Source: Auriscalpium vulgare (taxonomy: Eukaryota > Basidiomycota > Agaricomycetes > Russulales > Auriscalpiaceae). From it: a DNA stretch of 64,000 nucleotides. A model generated the notes under the pieces. It was not told where the DNA came from. It searched no databases and worked only from the letters and a program-made list of their open reading frames with translations. Shown here piece after piece: positions 1 through 11,700 of this stretch (the stretch's first letter is position 1; each line of letters opens with the position of its first letter). The translations under genes were made by a program, and so were the position numbers. The stretch is from assembly GCA_019915015.1 (NCBI GenBank), contig JAHBBC010000002.1, positions 2,728,001 through 2,792,000 on the forward strand. The letters run 5' to 3'.

Positions 1-45
1 GTGTCGGTGAGCTGCATGCCTCCGAAGTATTCGTAGAACTCATAC

Positions 46-3000
46 CTTCTTAGCCTTCTCGATCTTCCTGGTGCGGATGAGGGCATCGAGTGTGTTGATG
101 TCGCTCACGACGACGGGATCGCCAGGACTCCCTAGAAGCACGTAGCACTTTCGTATTGGGTCCCAGTGAGGCCTCAAAGACTCTAGCAGCTTCGTATCAT
201 CACATGCGAGGCCAACGGGACCCACAAGGTAGTCCAATGATTTCAGCCGTTCGTAGATAAATTCAAATGTTGCCTCTGTGATGCCGATGGGAAACTGCAC
301 TTCGTGCGCACGACGTTTCCTTCGGGTCATTTATCAGTCAATTGTATCAATGCAATCTTGTAAACACTGACTGGAGTGTCCGTTCTGCGGGTACGGGTAG
401 CACATTCATCATGGATTCATATGCTCGCGGGCTTAAGACGTGGATAATTTGCGCCCACTCCAATGTCATGGCTGAATATCGCATGCCGTTCAAAGGGACA
501 CCTCGTTCTTCTAAATCTTTCTTCTTGACGAGATCGTTCATCAAGGCGACAAACAAGGAATTGCCATGCTTGCCCTCGATAACGCCTCTTGCGAAGACTA
601 GGCATGCACTATGAGGGTTCTGTGCAGACAATGATCAGAAGCTGTAACGTGGGGATACTATGAACTTGAAGCTACTGACATCTTCGTATGCCTCCAGAAG
701 AGGTGCAAGGTCGGGATGAGTAAGAGCATATCGATGGAGGGCCTGTATGTCGTCTTTCTGAGCATGATTGGGGGTGAAGCGGCGATTCTTAGGCTCGGGG
801 ACTGGCTTGCGAGTCGCATTCTGGAATACGTGGACATGCAGCAGAGCGAGGCAGTTGACACAAGTAACATCCTCAGTTGACTCTTCCGGCACCCTTACAG
901 TGCGAAGACAATCTGTCGCAAGGACATGAAGGGGAGGCGACCGATAGTTCTTCCACTGCCACCGATGCTCTTGCTCCGTGTCGACTACTTGCTTTCTGGC
1001 CTTATCCAACGAACGATAATCTGGTGCCGAATACAACTCTAACGCCAAATCGGCGAGGGAAGGCCCGCCGCCCCCGCCGTATGGTGTGCGCTCCAAATAT
1101 TGACGCACACGAGCGTATTTTGCTGCGCGAAGTCCGAAACAAGGACGATCTATCATTCTCGGAGCGGGGGCCTGCGTCGATGAGGTTGATGCCCAGATGT
1201 GGCCCAGTGTATGTGATCGCATTGTGCCCTTGCAAACTTTCTGGTGCTGTTTGAATGCCTTGGTGTGATACGCCCCAGTCATAAGCATGTACTTGTTGCA
1301 TCGAGAGCATCGGACCTTCCGAACATCGTCTAGACAGAACTCGGCCATGTCGTCAAGCGCAAGGATTTTCTCCTTGAATTTGGTATACGCCTTTGAGTTG
1401 TCGTCCCTACCGCGTTTGACGAAGGAATTGGCCAGGCGCGTGCTGATTGCTCCAGACGATGGCCCAACATCAGCGCTTGCGGTGCTTGCAGACACGGTAG
1501 CAATGACATCCTTATTCTTTCCCTTGGGCGCGAAGAACGGATGAATGGGCCCAGGGACAGTGCGTGTGCGTTTTGCAGGATGGATAGGCGCCTGAGCCTC
1601 TGAGTCGTGGTCAGATTGAGCGCTTGTTGCTTCACTCGCGCTCGCAGCCGTCTTGTCGTCTGCGCTCGAGCTCCCTTTCCTCCGCCTTTTCAGTAAGCCC
1701 CGCGCAGCCTTCAGTGTCGTCCCAATGGAACTGATGATCTTCTTAGATGCCCTTGACAGTCGACTTCCATCGGATGCGCAATCCTCCGCCTCACTTCCCA
1801 CCGACGACACCCTTCTTGACGACATTGACGCAGCATCAGAAGTCCCATTTTCCAAATGGCTTCTCCATTCTGTGATACTGCCAGGCCCATCCTGGTCCAG
1901 CATTCCACCACGCGGAACTGGTGGGAGATCATCGTCGACAGTGGATGGAGAGAGCAACGACCGGCCGTATGCGCAGCTGGTATCGGTGGTATCGGGCATA
2001 GGTATGTCGTCGCAGTCGCTGTCATAGCCACTAGCAGATGCAAGTACTGAATATGATGATGTAGGAGAAGGTGGCATTGACAGAGGTGGAATTGACGGAT
2101 CGTATTTGCTGCCTTCGTCCATGTCTCCGCGTCGCCCCATCTGCTTTTCTTCCACCTCTGGACTGAATCCTTCAAGTAGACATTCAGCATCTCTGGTCGA
2201 CTCGCCGGGTTCGGAAGCTTGAGGATTTAGAAGGTGGGCCATCCCGCGAGGGATATGATGCGCAACAGGCTCATCGCGTCCGGCGCCGCCTGTCACAGCA
2301 TCAGACCGTCGCTGATGACTTGATACCTGCGCAGAGCACCTGAGTATCGTCGTCCTCATGTCGCTAATGAGCAAAATATAGCGTACCGATTGAATATGGT
2401 CGGCAGCGAGCCTCTCGAACCACGCCAACCGTTCGACGTGGCGCCTTGAATCATCCCAAAGCTGCCAGCCCAGTGTTTCGTGTGCGACCGCATTCACGGC
2501 GATCACGCCACACGATACGTGATCTGTCTGTCTCGCTGTCGTAAGCGACTGTCCCTCCCACTTGTACTCAATGCCGAATTTGACACGCGTCCACCAGAGC
2601 AATTTCTTCTCGATGTCTTTAGGCAGGCGCAGTCCCTGATGGTAAAGGCCGTCGCCTTGTTTCACAGGAATGGTAAGATTGCATTCCCATTGGCGACATA
2701 GTAACGTACTCACCATAGGATATTGTTTCCGCTTGACCGTCGATCTTCACGACAACAAAATGCTTGTATTTGGCGAGGAAAACAGGGAAGAGGAGTACCT
2801 TCCTATGGGTGCGCAGATCGTCTTCAATTCTCTTGAGGTAACGAGGTGAGTCGGGGAACAGGTCTTCTATTACTGTGATCTTTGAAATTGCATTCCAGAA
2901 CTCGTGTCCGGCGATCTCGAAGTTGTTGGCAATTCCTGGCGTGCTCCGAACGCGGCTTCTCAACCACATGAGCATCATGTCAACGATGGTGTCGGTGAGA

Positions 3001-3641
3001 AGGCCGTCTGATAACAGCGGAGCAAGGGCTGATGTTGTCGTAAATGTGGCGGCACCGGGTATCATGAGTTGCTGGCGCCAGGGAAGCGAGTGGATAAGAG
3101 CAACAGTGCGTTCGCTTTCCATAGAACCGTCAGCGACTTGTAGCAGCCACCGCACGCTCGCCGTCCACGTCTCCTGTGCCAGGAGGACCGTACGCATCCG
3201 TTGCCAGTAAGTGATCATCCACAGCGGGGATGCACCACTTGCATATCGTGGGTCCATGATTGATTGTGCGCCATCCAGGATGGCCTGCGGTGCGAGTGCA
3301 GCAAGCTTGTCCACGAAGGCATCCGTAGGAAGGCTTCGTGATTTTGTAAGTGTGGTTATGGGGAAGACTGCCACGTCATGGCTAAAAACAGCTTTGGTTG
3401 AGGGGTGTATGAGCTGCTGATCGCGACGAGGGAGTGGTGTAGATACGAAGGAATGAACATCCTCGGTGCCGCTGGGGAGCAAAGAAGTCTCGGGAGCGTT
3501 GGGAATCCTGAGGAGCTGCTCGATGTAGGCCAGCAGCTCCGGCGGTGGGTTCTGGGGATAGCTTTTGCCTTGCGAGATCCATAATTCGGGACGGAACATA
3601 GGTATTTCATCGTCGTTGTAGATTGTGATGGACTCATCCAT
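46..3641 (-). CDS. Ulp1 protease-transposase fusion gene of copy A, 5' part
   Basis: The first five exons of the nine-exon gene described at 6241-12505 are present. Exons run 3641-2714, 2655-2387, 2326-680, 619-372 and 319-46, and the window edge falls in intron 5. The start ATG at 3641 is preceded by GCC and followed by G, a good eukaryotic start context. The portion covers the Ulp1-type protease domain (His 294, Asp 311, Gln 352, Cys 358), the Ser/acidic linker and the C2HC-type zinc finger, but not the RNase H-like core. Reading frames match copies B and C. The gene is probably intact, but this cannot be confirmed here. Confidence 0.8.
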
Positions 3642-3967
3642 TGGCACGATGCCGGGATGGCTGCGAGGGTGATGCGCTGCACAGAAGAAGCAGGTTCGGT
3701 CCGAGGCGTTGTCGTAGAATGTCGTACGCAGCAGGCCACGTAAATTTCTACCTAATGTCTCAACTTGTACGAATTATACCGGTAATTATGGGGTCAAAAT
3801 CTTCTGCCGCCAGTACTTAGTCCAACTACCTCTGTGATCAGACATCGGTTCACCGCGCCCCTAACTACCACCATCAGGATCATACTTTTGCCCCAAATTC
3901 TAGCCCCCAGCTACCTCAGACCCCTCAGAGCTTCCGGCGCAAAGCGCCGTCTAGCTACCGTGCGAAA

Positions 3968-3999
3968 ATCATACCCCTGGCGTGAGTTACGGGGGTCCT
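3968..3999 (-). repeat. Terminal inverted repeat of copy A
   Basis: A 32-bp terminal repeat beginning (minus strand) AGGACCCCCGTAACTCA and ending GGGGTATGAT. It is the same as the left terminus of copies B and C, including the CGCC variant near the middle. Confidence 0.95.
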
Positions 4000-5466
4000 T
4001 GCAGCAGCAGCACCGCACGCGCGACGGCTGATGGCCCATGCCATCAGGCTTCAAGGCGTCCCGGCGGCACCGAGGAACAACACCCCGCGCGCCCGCTGAT
4101 GCCTTGCCTGCATTCCACGCAGATGGGATCAGGGCCCTGACTATCATAACATAACGCTGCATCGCGCGCTCGCGGCCGCCTCGCCTTGTCCATCTCGAAT
4201 ATCGAAGAACCCGCAGGCGAGCTTCGCTGGCGGCCTCGGGTTTCACGCGCGCGCCACAGCCACTTGCGGGGGCCCACATCTGATGACGCCGGCATCGCGC
4301 GGCGCCGGCAGCGTGGCGTGCGTCGGGGCAGAGCAGGGGCAGAGCGCGCGCGCGCGTCGCTGTCCGGGCGGCGGGGAAGCGCGGAACGCGAGTGCCGGCG
4401 ACGCACACTCACGGCATGGAATCTCCGCGCGCGCGCGCAAGGCGACGCACGCACGCACGCACGCACGCTGGGTATGTGTGCCGGGCGCCGCGGCCGCCTG
4501 CGCTGCGCTGGGAGTGTCTGCGTCTGGCGGGGCAGGCCGACTGGCGTGTGCAGCGACTGCCCGCAGCAGCACATGGACGCATCCCATCCCGCGGCCATCG
4601 CCGCCGGACCCGCGCGGCGTCTGCCTTCCTGCGCACGCCCCCGCCTGCCCGCCTTCTGCACGCACCCCGCTGCCACATATGCCGTGCACCGCTGCCGACA
4701 CGCCCGCAGCCACGGCCATCCTACATCTACATCCCATCAGTGCTCAGCGCCGCGCAGCCTGAGTGGGGTCCGGCGCCCAAATACGCAGGCAAGTGTGCAA
4801 GTTCGCGCCCCGCCGCCTGCGCGCGCAGTGAAGGTGGAGGGGGGGTGCGGGGCGCGGGGAGTGCGGCCGCGCCAAGCGGTGGCGGAGAAGTCGAAGGTGC
4901 ACCGCGTGGGCGTGCTTCCGACGTCGCCGGCCGTCCGCGGCGCCGCACCGCGCGGGTCGGGGGACGGGGGCGACGTCGAGCGTGTACAGCGCAAGCGCGA
5001 GCGGGGCGCGCGTGCTGGGACTGTAGCTATCGGCGGGGCGGGCGGATCTGGGGGATCTATGGCATAACATGACTACACACGGATACACGGATGGCCAGAC
5101 GTAGACACCACGATACGGAAACACAACGGAAACGGCAGTCACGGACGGACGGATGTATATCACAGAGGGCGCGCGGGCGCCGTTGCAGCAACACAGAACA
5201 AAGACAAAAACAATACGCAGACAAAACACAAAACACAGAGGGGGAAGGGAGGCAGAAAGCAGATGCACGGGGGATGGGGGTCTAGGGCGGGGCGGGCGCG
5301 CGGCGCGGGCGGTAATACAGAGGCGGGGTAACGAGTACAGTGTGAATAGATAACGATACTTCAAGAAGGGCGGTCACGGCACGCAGAGACAAAATCAGCC
5401 AACGCGCGATCAACACCAGGACACCAACACCAAGTCCAACGACAGACCGGATTTTAGCACGGCAGC
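4000..5466. other. GC-rich host DNA downstream of the GATA gene; no gene seen
   Basis: The stretch lies between transposon copy A and the GATA stop codon, so its right part is presumably 3' UTR. It is very rich in GC and CpG, and open frames occur in all phases on both strands, as expected from base composition. None shows a recognisable domain, a good start context or splice signals. A short (ACGC)n microsatellite lies at about 4445-4468. Confidence 0.6.
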
Positions 5467-5683
5467 CTACGGGCTCGCGCGGTACGCATAGCGCGCGGCG
5501 TCCGGGCTGCGCGCGGTCGGCGCGGCGCCCTCCGCCGCCCACCCGCGGATCTGCGGCAGCGTGTTGCTCGCATTCCCCGCGCCGGCACCCCCGACGGTGT
5601 GCACGGAGTCCGCGCGCGCGCGCAGCGGCGCGATGGACGGGTGCGCGTACTGGTGCGGGGGCGCGGCGACGCTCGGCGGGGGC

Positions 5684-5714
<31 letters not shown>

Positions 5715-8700
5715 GCGAGGCGCGGGCGCGCAGGGAGGAGGTGGCGAGCGGGCCGCGCTTGTGCGGGAACTGCGCGGGGCGCGGGCGCGAGTGCGTGCGC
5801 TCGAAGAGGCCGCATTTGTTGCAGAGCTGCGGGGCGGGCGGGGGTCAGTGTGATGTTGTGTTGGGAGGAGGGGAGGGGAAGGAGGACCCCCGTAACTCAC
5901 GCCAGGGGTATGATTTTCGCACGGTAGCTAGACGGCGCTTTGCGCCGGAAGCTCTGAGGGGTCTGAGGTAGCTGGGGGCTAGAATTTGGGGCAAAAGTAT
6001 GATCCTGATGGTGGTAGTTAGGGGCGCGGTGAACCGATGTCTGATCACAGAGGTAGTTGGACTAAGTACTGGCGGCAGAAGATTTTGACCCCATAATTAC
6101 CGGTATAATTCGTACAAGTTGAGACATTAGGTAGAAATTTACGTGGCCTGCTGCGTACGACATTCTACGACAACGCCTCGGACCGAACCTGCTTCTTCTG
6201 TGCAGCGCATCACCCTCGCAGCCATCCCGGCATCGTGCCAATGGATGAGTCCATCACAATCTACAACGACGATGAAATACCTATGTTCCGTCCCGAATTA
6301 TGGATCTCGCAAGGCAAAAGCTATCCCCAGAACCCACCGCCGGAGCTGCTGGCCTACATCGAGCAGCTCCTCAGGATTCCCAACGCTCCCGAGACTTCTT
6401 TGCTCCCCAGCGGCACCGAGGATGTTCATTCCTTCGTATCTACACCACTCCCTCGTCGCGATCAGCAGCTCATACACCCCTCAACCAAAGCTGTTTTTAG
6501 CCATGACGTGGCAGTCTTCCCCATAACCACACTTACAAAATCACGAAGCCTTCCTACGGATGCCTTCGTGGACAAGCTTGCTGCACTCGCACCGCAGGCC
6601 ATCCTGGATGGCGCACAATCAATCATGGACCCACGATATGCAAGTGGTGCATCCCCGCTGTGGATGATCACTTACTGGCAACGGATGCGTACGGTCCTCC
6701 TGGCACAGGAGACGTGGACGGCGAGCGTGCGGTGGCTGCTACAAGTCGCTGACGGTTCTATGGAAAGCGAACGCACTGTTGCTCTTATCCACTCGCTTCC
6801 CTGGCGCCAGCAACTCATGATACCCGGTGCCGCCACATTTACGACAACATCAGCCCTTGCTCCGCTGTTATCAGACGGCCTTCTCACCGACACCATCGTT
6901 GACATGATGCTCATGTGGTTGAGAAGCCGCGTTCGGAGCACGCCAGGAATTGCCAACAACTTCGAGATCGCCGGACACGAGTTCTGGAATGCAATTTCAA
7001 AGATCACAGTAATAGAAGACCTGTTCCCCGACTCACCTCGTTACCTCAAGAGAATTGAAGACGATCTGCGCACCCATAGGAAGGTACTCCTCTTCCCTGT
7101 TTTCCTCGCCAAATACAAGCATTTTGTTGTCGTGAAGATCGACGGTCAAGCGGAAACAATATCCTATGGTGAGTACGTTACTATGTCGCCAATGGGAATG
7201 CAATCTTACCATTCCTGTGAAACAAGGCGACGGCCTTTACCATCAGGGACTGCGCCTGCCTAAAGACATCGAGAAGAAATTGCTCTGGTGGACGCGTGTC
7301 AAATTCGGCATTGAGTACAAGTGGGAGGGACAGTCGCTTACGACAGCGAGACAGACAGATCACGTATCGTGTGGCGTGATCGCCGTGAATGCGGTCGCAC
7401 ACGAAACACTGGGCTGGCAGCTTTGGGATGATTCAAGGCGCCACGTCGAACGGTTGGCGTGGTTCGAGAGGCTCGCTGCCGACCATATTCAATCGGTACG
7501 CTATATTTTGCTCATTAGCGACATGAGGACGACGATACTCAGGTGCTCTGCGCAGGTATCAAGTCATCAGCGACGGTCTGATGCTGTGACAGGCGGCGCC
7601 GGACGCGATGAGCCTGTTGCGCATCATATCCCTCGCGGGATGGCCCACCTTCTAAATCCTCAAGCTTCCGAACCCGGCGAGTCGACCAGAGATGCTGAAT
7701 GTCTACTTGAAGGATTCAGTCCAGAGGTGGAAGAAAAGCAGATGGGGCGACGCGGAGACATGGACGAAGGCAGCAAATACGATCCGTCAATTCCACCTCT
7801 GTCAATGCCACCTTCTCCTACATCATCATATTCAGTACTTGCATCTGCTAGTGGCTATGACAGCGACTGCGACGACATACCTATGCCCGATACCACCGAT
7901 ACCAGCTGCGCATACGGCCGGTCGTTGCTCTCTCCATCCACTGTCGACGATGATCTCCCACCAGTTCCGCGTGGTGGAATGCTGGACCAGGATGGGCCTG
8001 GCAGTATCACAGAATGGAGAAGCCATTTGGAAAATGGGACTTCTGATGCTGCGTCAATGTCGTCAAGAAGGGTGTCGTCGGTGGGAAGTGAGGCGGAGGA
8101 TTGCGCATCCGATGGAAGTCGACTGTCAAGGGCATCTAAGAAGATCATCAGTTCCATTGGGACGACACTGAAGGCTGCGCGGGGCTTACTGAAAAGGCGG
8201 AGGAAAGGGAGCTCGAGCGCAGACGACAAGACGGCTGCGAGCGCGAGTGAAGCAACAAGCGCTCAATCTGACCACGACTCAGAGGCTCAGGCGCCTATCC
8301 ATCCTGCAAAACGCACACGCACTGTCCCTGGGCCCATTCATCCGTTCTTCGCGCCCAAGGGAAAGAATAAGGATGTCATTGCTACCGTGTCTGCAAGCAC
8401 CGCAAGCGCTGATGTTGGGCCATCGTCTGGAGCAATCAGCACGCGCCTGGCCAATTCCTTCGTCAAACGCGGTAGGGACGACAACTCAAAGGCGTATACC
8501 AAATTCAAGGAGAAAATCCTTGCGCTTGACGACATGGCCGAGTTCTGTCTAGACGATGTTCGGAAGGTCCGATGCTCTCGATGCAACAAGTACATGCTTA
8601 TGACTGGGGCGTATCACACCAAGGCATTCAAACAGCACCAGAAAGTTTGCAAGGGCACAATGCGATCACATACACTGGGCCACATCTGGGCATCAACCTC

Positions 8701-11700
8701 ATCGACGCAGGCCCCCGCTCCGAGAATGATAGATCGTCCTTGTTTCGGACTTCGCGCAGCAAAATACGCTCGTGTGCGTCAATATTTGGAGCGCACACCA
8801 TACGGCGGGGGCGGCGGGCCTTCCCTCGCCGATTTGGCGTTAGAGTTGTATTCGGCACCAGATTATCGTTCGTTGGATAAGGCCAGAAAGCAAGTAGTCG
8901 ACACGGAGCAAGAGCATCGGTGGCAGTGGAAGAACTATCGGTCGCCTCCCCTTCATGTCCTTGCGACAGATTGTCTTCGCACTGTAAGGGTGCCGGAAGA
9001 GTCAACTGAGGATGTTACTTGTGTCAACTGCCTCGCTCTGCTGCATGTCCACGTATTCCAGAATGCGACTCGCAAGCCAGTCCCCGAGCCTAAGAATCGC
9101 CGCTTCACCCCCAATCATGCTCAGAAAGACGACATACAGGCCCTCCATCGATATGCTCTTACTCATCCCGACCTTGCACCTCTTCTGGAGGCATACGAAG
9201 ATGTCAGTAGCTTCAAGTTCATAGTATCCCCACGTTACAGCTTCTGATCATTGTCTGCACAGAACCCTCATAGTGCATGCCTAGTCTTCGCAAGAGGCGT
9301 TATCGAGGGCAAGCATGGCAATTCCTTGTTTGTCGCCTTGATGAACGATCTCGTCAAGAAGAAAGATTTAGAAGAACGAGGTGTCCCTTTGAACGGCATG
9401 CGATATTCAGCCATGACATTGGAGTGGGCGCAAATTATCCACGTCTTAAGCCCGCGAGCATATGAATCCATGATGAATGTGCTACCCGTACCCGCAGAAC
9501 GGACACTCCAGTCAGTGTTTACAAGATTGCATTGATACAATTGACTGATAAATGACCCGAAGGAAACGTCGTGCGCACGAAGTGCAGTTTCCCATCGGCA
9601 TCACAGAGGCAACATTTGAATTTATCTACGAACGGCTGAAATCATTGGACTACCTTGTGGGTCCCGTTGGCCTCGCATGTGATGATACGAAGCTGCTAGA
9701 GTCTTTGAGGCCTCACTGGGACCCAATACGAAAGTGCTACGTGCTTCTAGGGAGTCCTGGCGATCCCGTCGTCGTGAGCGACATCAACACACTCGATGCC
9801 CTCATCCGCACCAGGAAGATCGAGAAGGCTAAGAAGGTATGAGTTCTACGAATACTTCGGAGGCATGCAGCTCACCGACACATGCCAGATACGCGTATGG
9901 ACCCTCCAGATCCCTCTTCCCGGCGTTCCGACTATCGTCGTTGCGGCGCTCCCTATCTCAGAGTCAAACTCGGCGGAGCAACTGTTCGTCCACCTGGAAT
10001 TAATATTGAATGGCCTTCTCTCCCGCAAGATCAACGTTGTATCCTACGCCGCAGACGGCACGGCTGTCGAGCGCTCCCTTCAACGTCTCCTGGTCGCTCA
10101 CGCCGTTGCGTACATTGACTACACCCTCAGGCACCCTATTCGCTCACATCGTGACATCAACCTCCACATTCCTCTCATCGGCGCAGGGCGACAGCCTGTC
10201 GCACTCATTCAAGATTCGAACCATGGGCGCAAGACGTACCGGAACAACGCATTCTCAGGTGCCCGGATACTTACTTTGGGCAGCTATACGACGTCGTACA
10301 GCCACTTCCGCCTTGCAGCAATTGAAGCAACAGGGACATTGTTTCGGAGGGATGTCGAGAAACTTGATCGACAAGACGACAATGCTGCGACCCGTCTCTT
10401 CTCCGGTCATACGCTAGCATGGTTCACCAACGAGCATCGTGAAATGGTCGGCTCGATTATCTACCTCTTTGTGTTTGGAGAGCTCGTGGATGCATACCAG
10501 AATCGATCGATCCCAATTATCGAACGTGTTCGCATGGTGCTGCGTGCGCACTTCTTCATGGAAATGTGGACCGACTTCATGGACATCGCGGGCTACCGAA
10601 AAGCTCAACACTTCATATCTCCCGAGGCACGCGACATCACAAACTTCCTAGTCGTTGGTTTCCTTCAGTTGGTGATCATCTATCGGGACCACCTCGACGG
10701 CAGATACCCATTGCTGCCCTGGCTTCTATCAACCGAAGTCTGTGAGCATGTCTTCGGCATTTGTCGACAGCTTGTGAAGGACTTCACCTTGCAAGACTTC
10801 TATCATATGATTCCGAAGCTCTCAGTCCGCTTGCGCGAGCATCTCTTCCTTGCAAAGACATCTGAGGGCAAGGAAAGAGCGAATGGATACAATCATACCT
10901 ATACCGACAATCGACATCTCGACCTCCATGCCCTCTCCACATTCCCTTCTGATCACGACATTGAGCAAGCAACACAACAGGCCCATTCGGAGGCAGCGAA
11001 TCTGTGGGACGCTCTCGTACTAGACCCGGATTTTCTGGACAAATTGCAGAATCAAGCTCACCGTGTTCGCGCATTCCCATCGTTGTCGAGTTGGTATTCG
11101 CAGGAGGCTTGGGATGCAATCTATGGCCAGTCCGATTCCGAAGACGAGGGTCCTGAGATGGACGAAGACGAGCCCGAGATGCTCCAGATTGAAAATGGGT
11201 TGAAGAAGGCAGAGAATGCAGACGGAGTTGGTGCGGTCTTCGACCAGCAGTTGAACGATTTGACTTGCGCAGCAGCTGCCTTATGCGTCCAGAGCACTGT
11301 CGACATGTTCGTGTTTTGTCCTCCTCTCACCGCCGATAGATCTTACAGAGTCTAACCCTCACATTACTAGACTGCAATTGCCTGAAGACACAGCGGATGC
11401 AACACGCAAAGACGCTGCACATATAGGGAAGATCCTCGCCCAGTCGCTCCCTGCTGTGTCCGACCCCGACGAGCGCAGGACCTTCCAGGACACAGTGATC
11501 TCTGCTGAATTCGATCTCGAACAGCTCGCAGTCATCCGCCGGTCGCATCATACCAGACAGGCTGAGAAAGGTGTCCGAACAAAGGCCTTCAAGTCCTCGG
11601 AAGATCTACCACCTTCCTCTGATAACGGTCCACCCGCCCAGTCAACGCTCTCCGAGAAAAAACGCCTTCTGCAGTTGGTCAAGGATGTTCTCAAGCGTCA

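Larger units (their letters stand above)
1..3999 (-). mobile_element. Ulp1-transposase DNA transposon, copy A (cut by window edge)
   Basis: This is the reverse complement of positions 5883-9881 of copy B. I saw no difference over the shared 3,999 bases. The element's 5' terminus is at 3999, where its terminal inverted repeat ends in GGGGGTCCT. Its 3' 2,863 bases lie beyond the left edge, so the second TSD cannot be checked. The host flank after 3999 begins TGCAGCAG, which should be the 8-bp duplication by analogy with copies B and C. It lies head to head with copy B across 1,883 bp containing the last exon of the GATA gene. Confidence 0.95.

Noticed and set aside
4186..5072. Long open frames on both strands in the GC-rich block next to copy A
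   Set aside because: Frames are open in nearly all phases because stop codons are rare in GC-rich DNA. No domain, start context or splice pattern.
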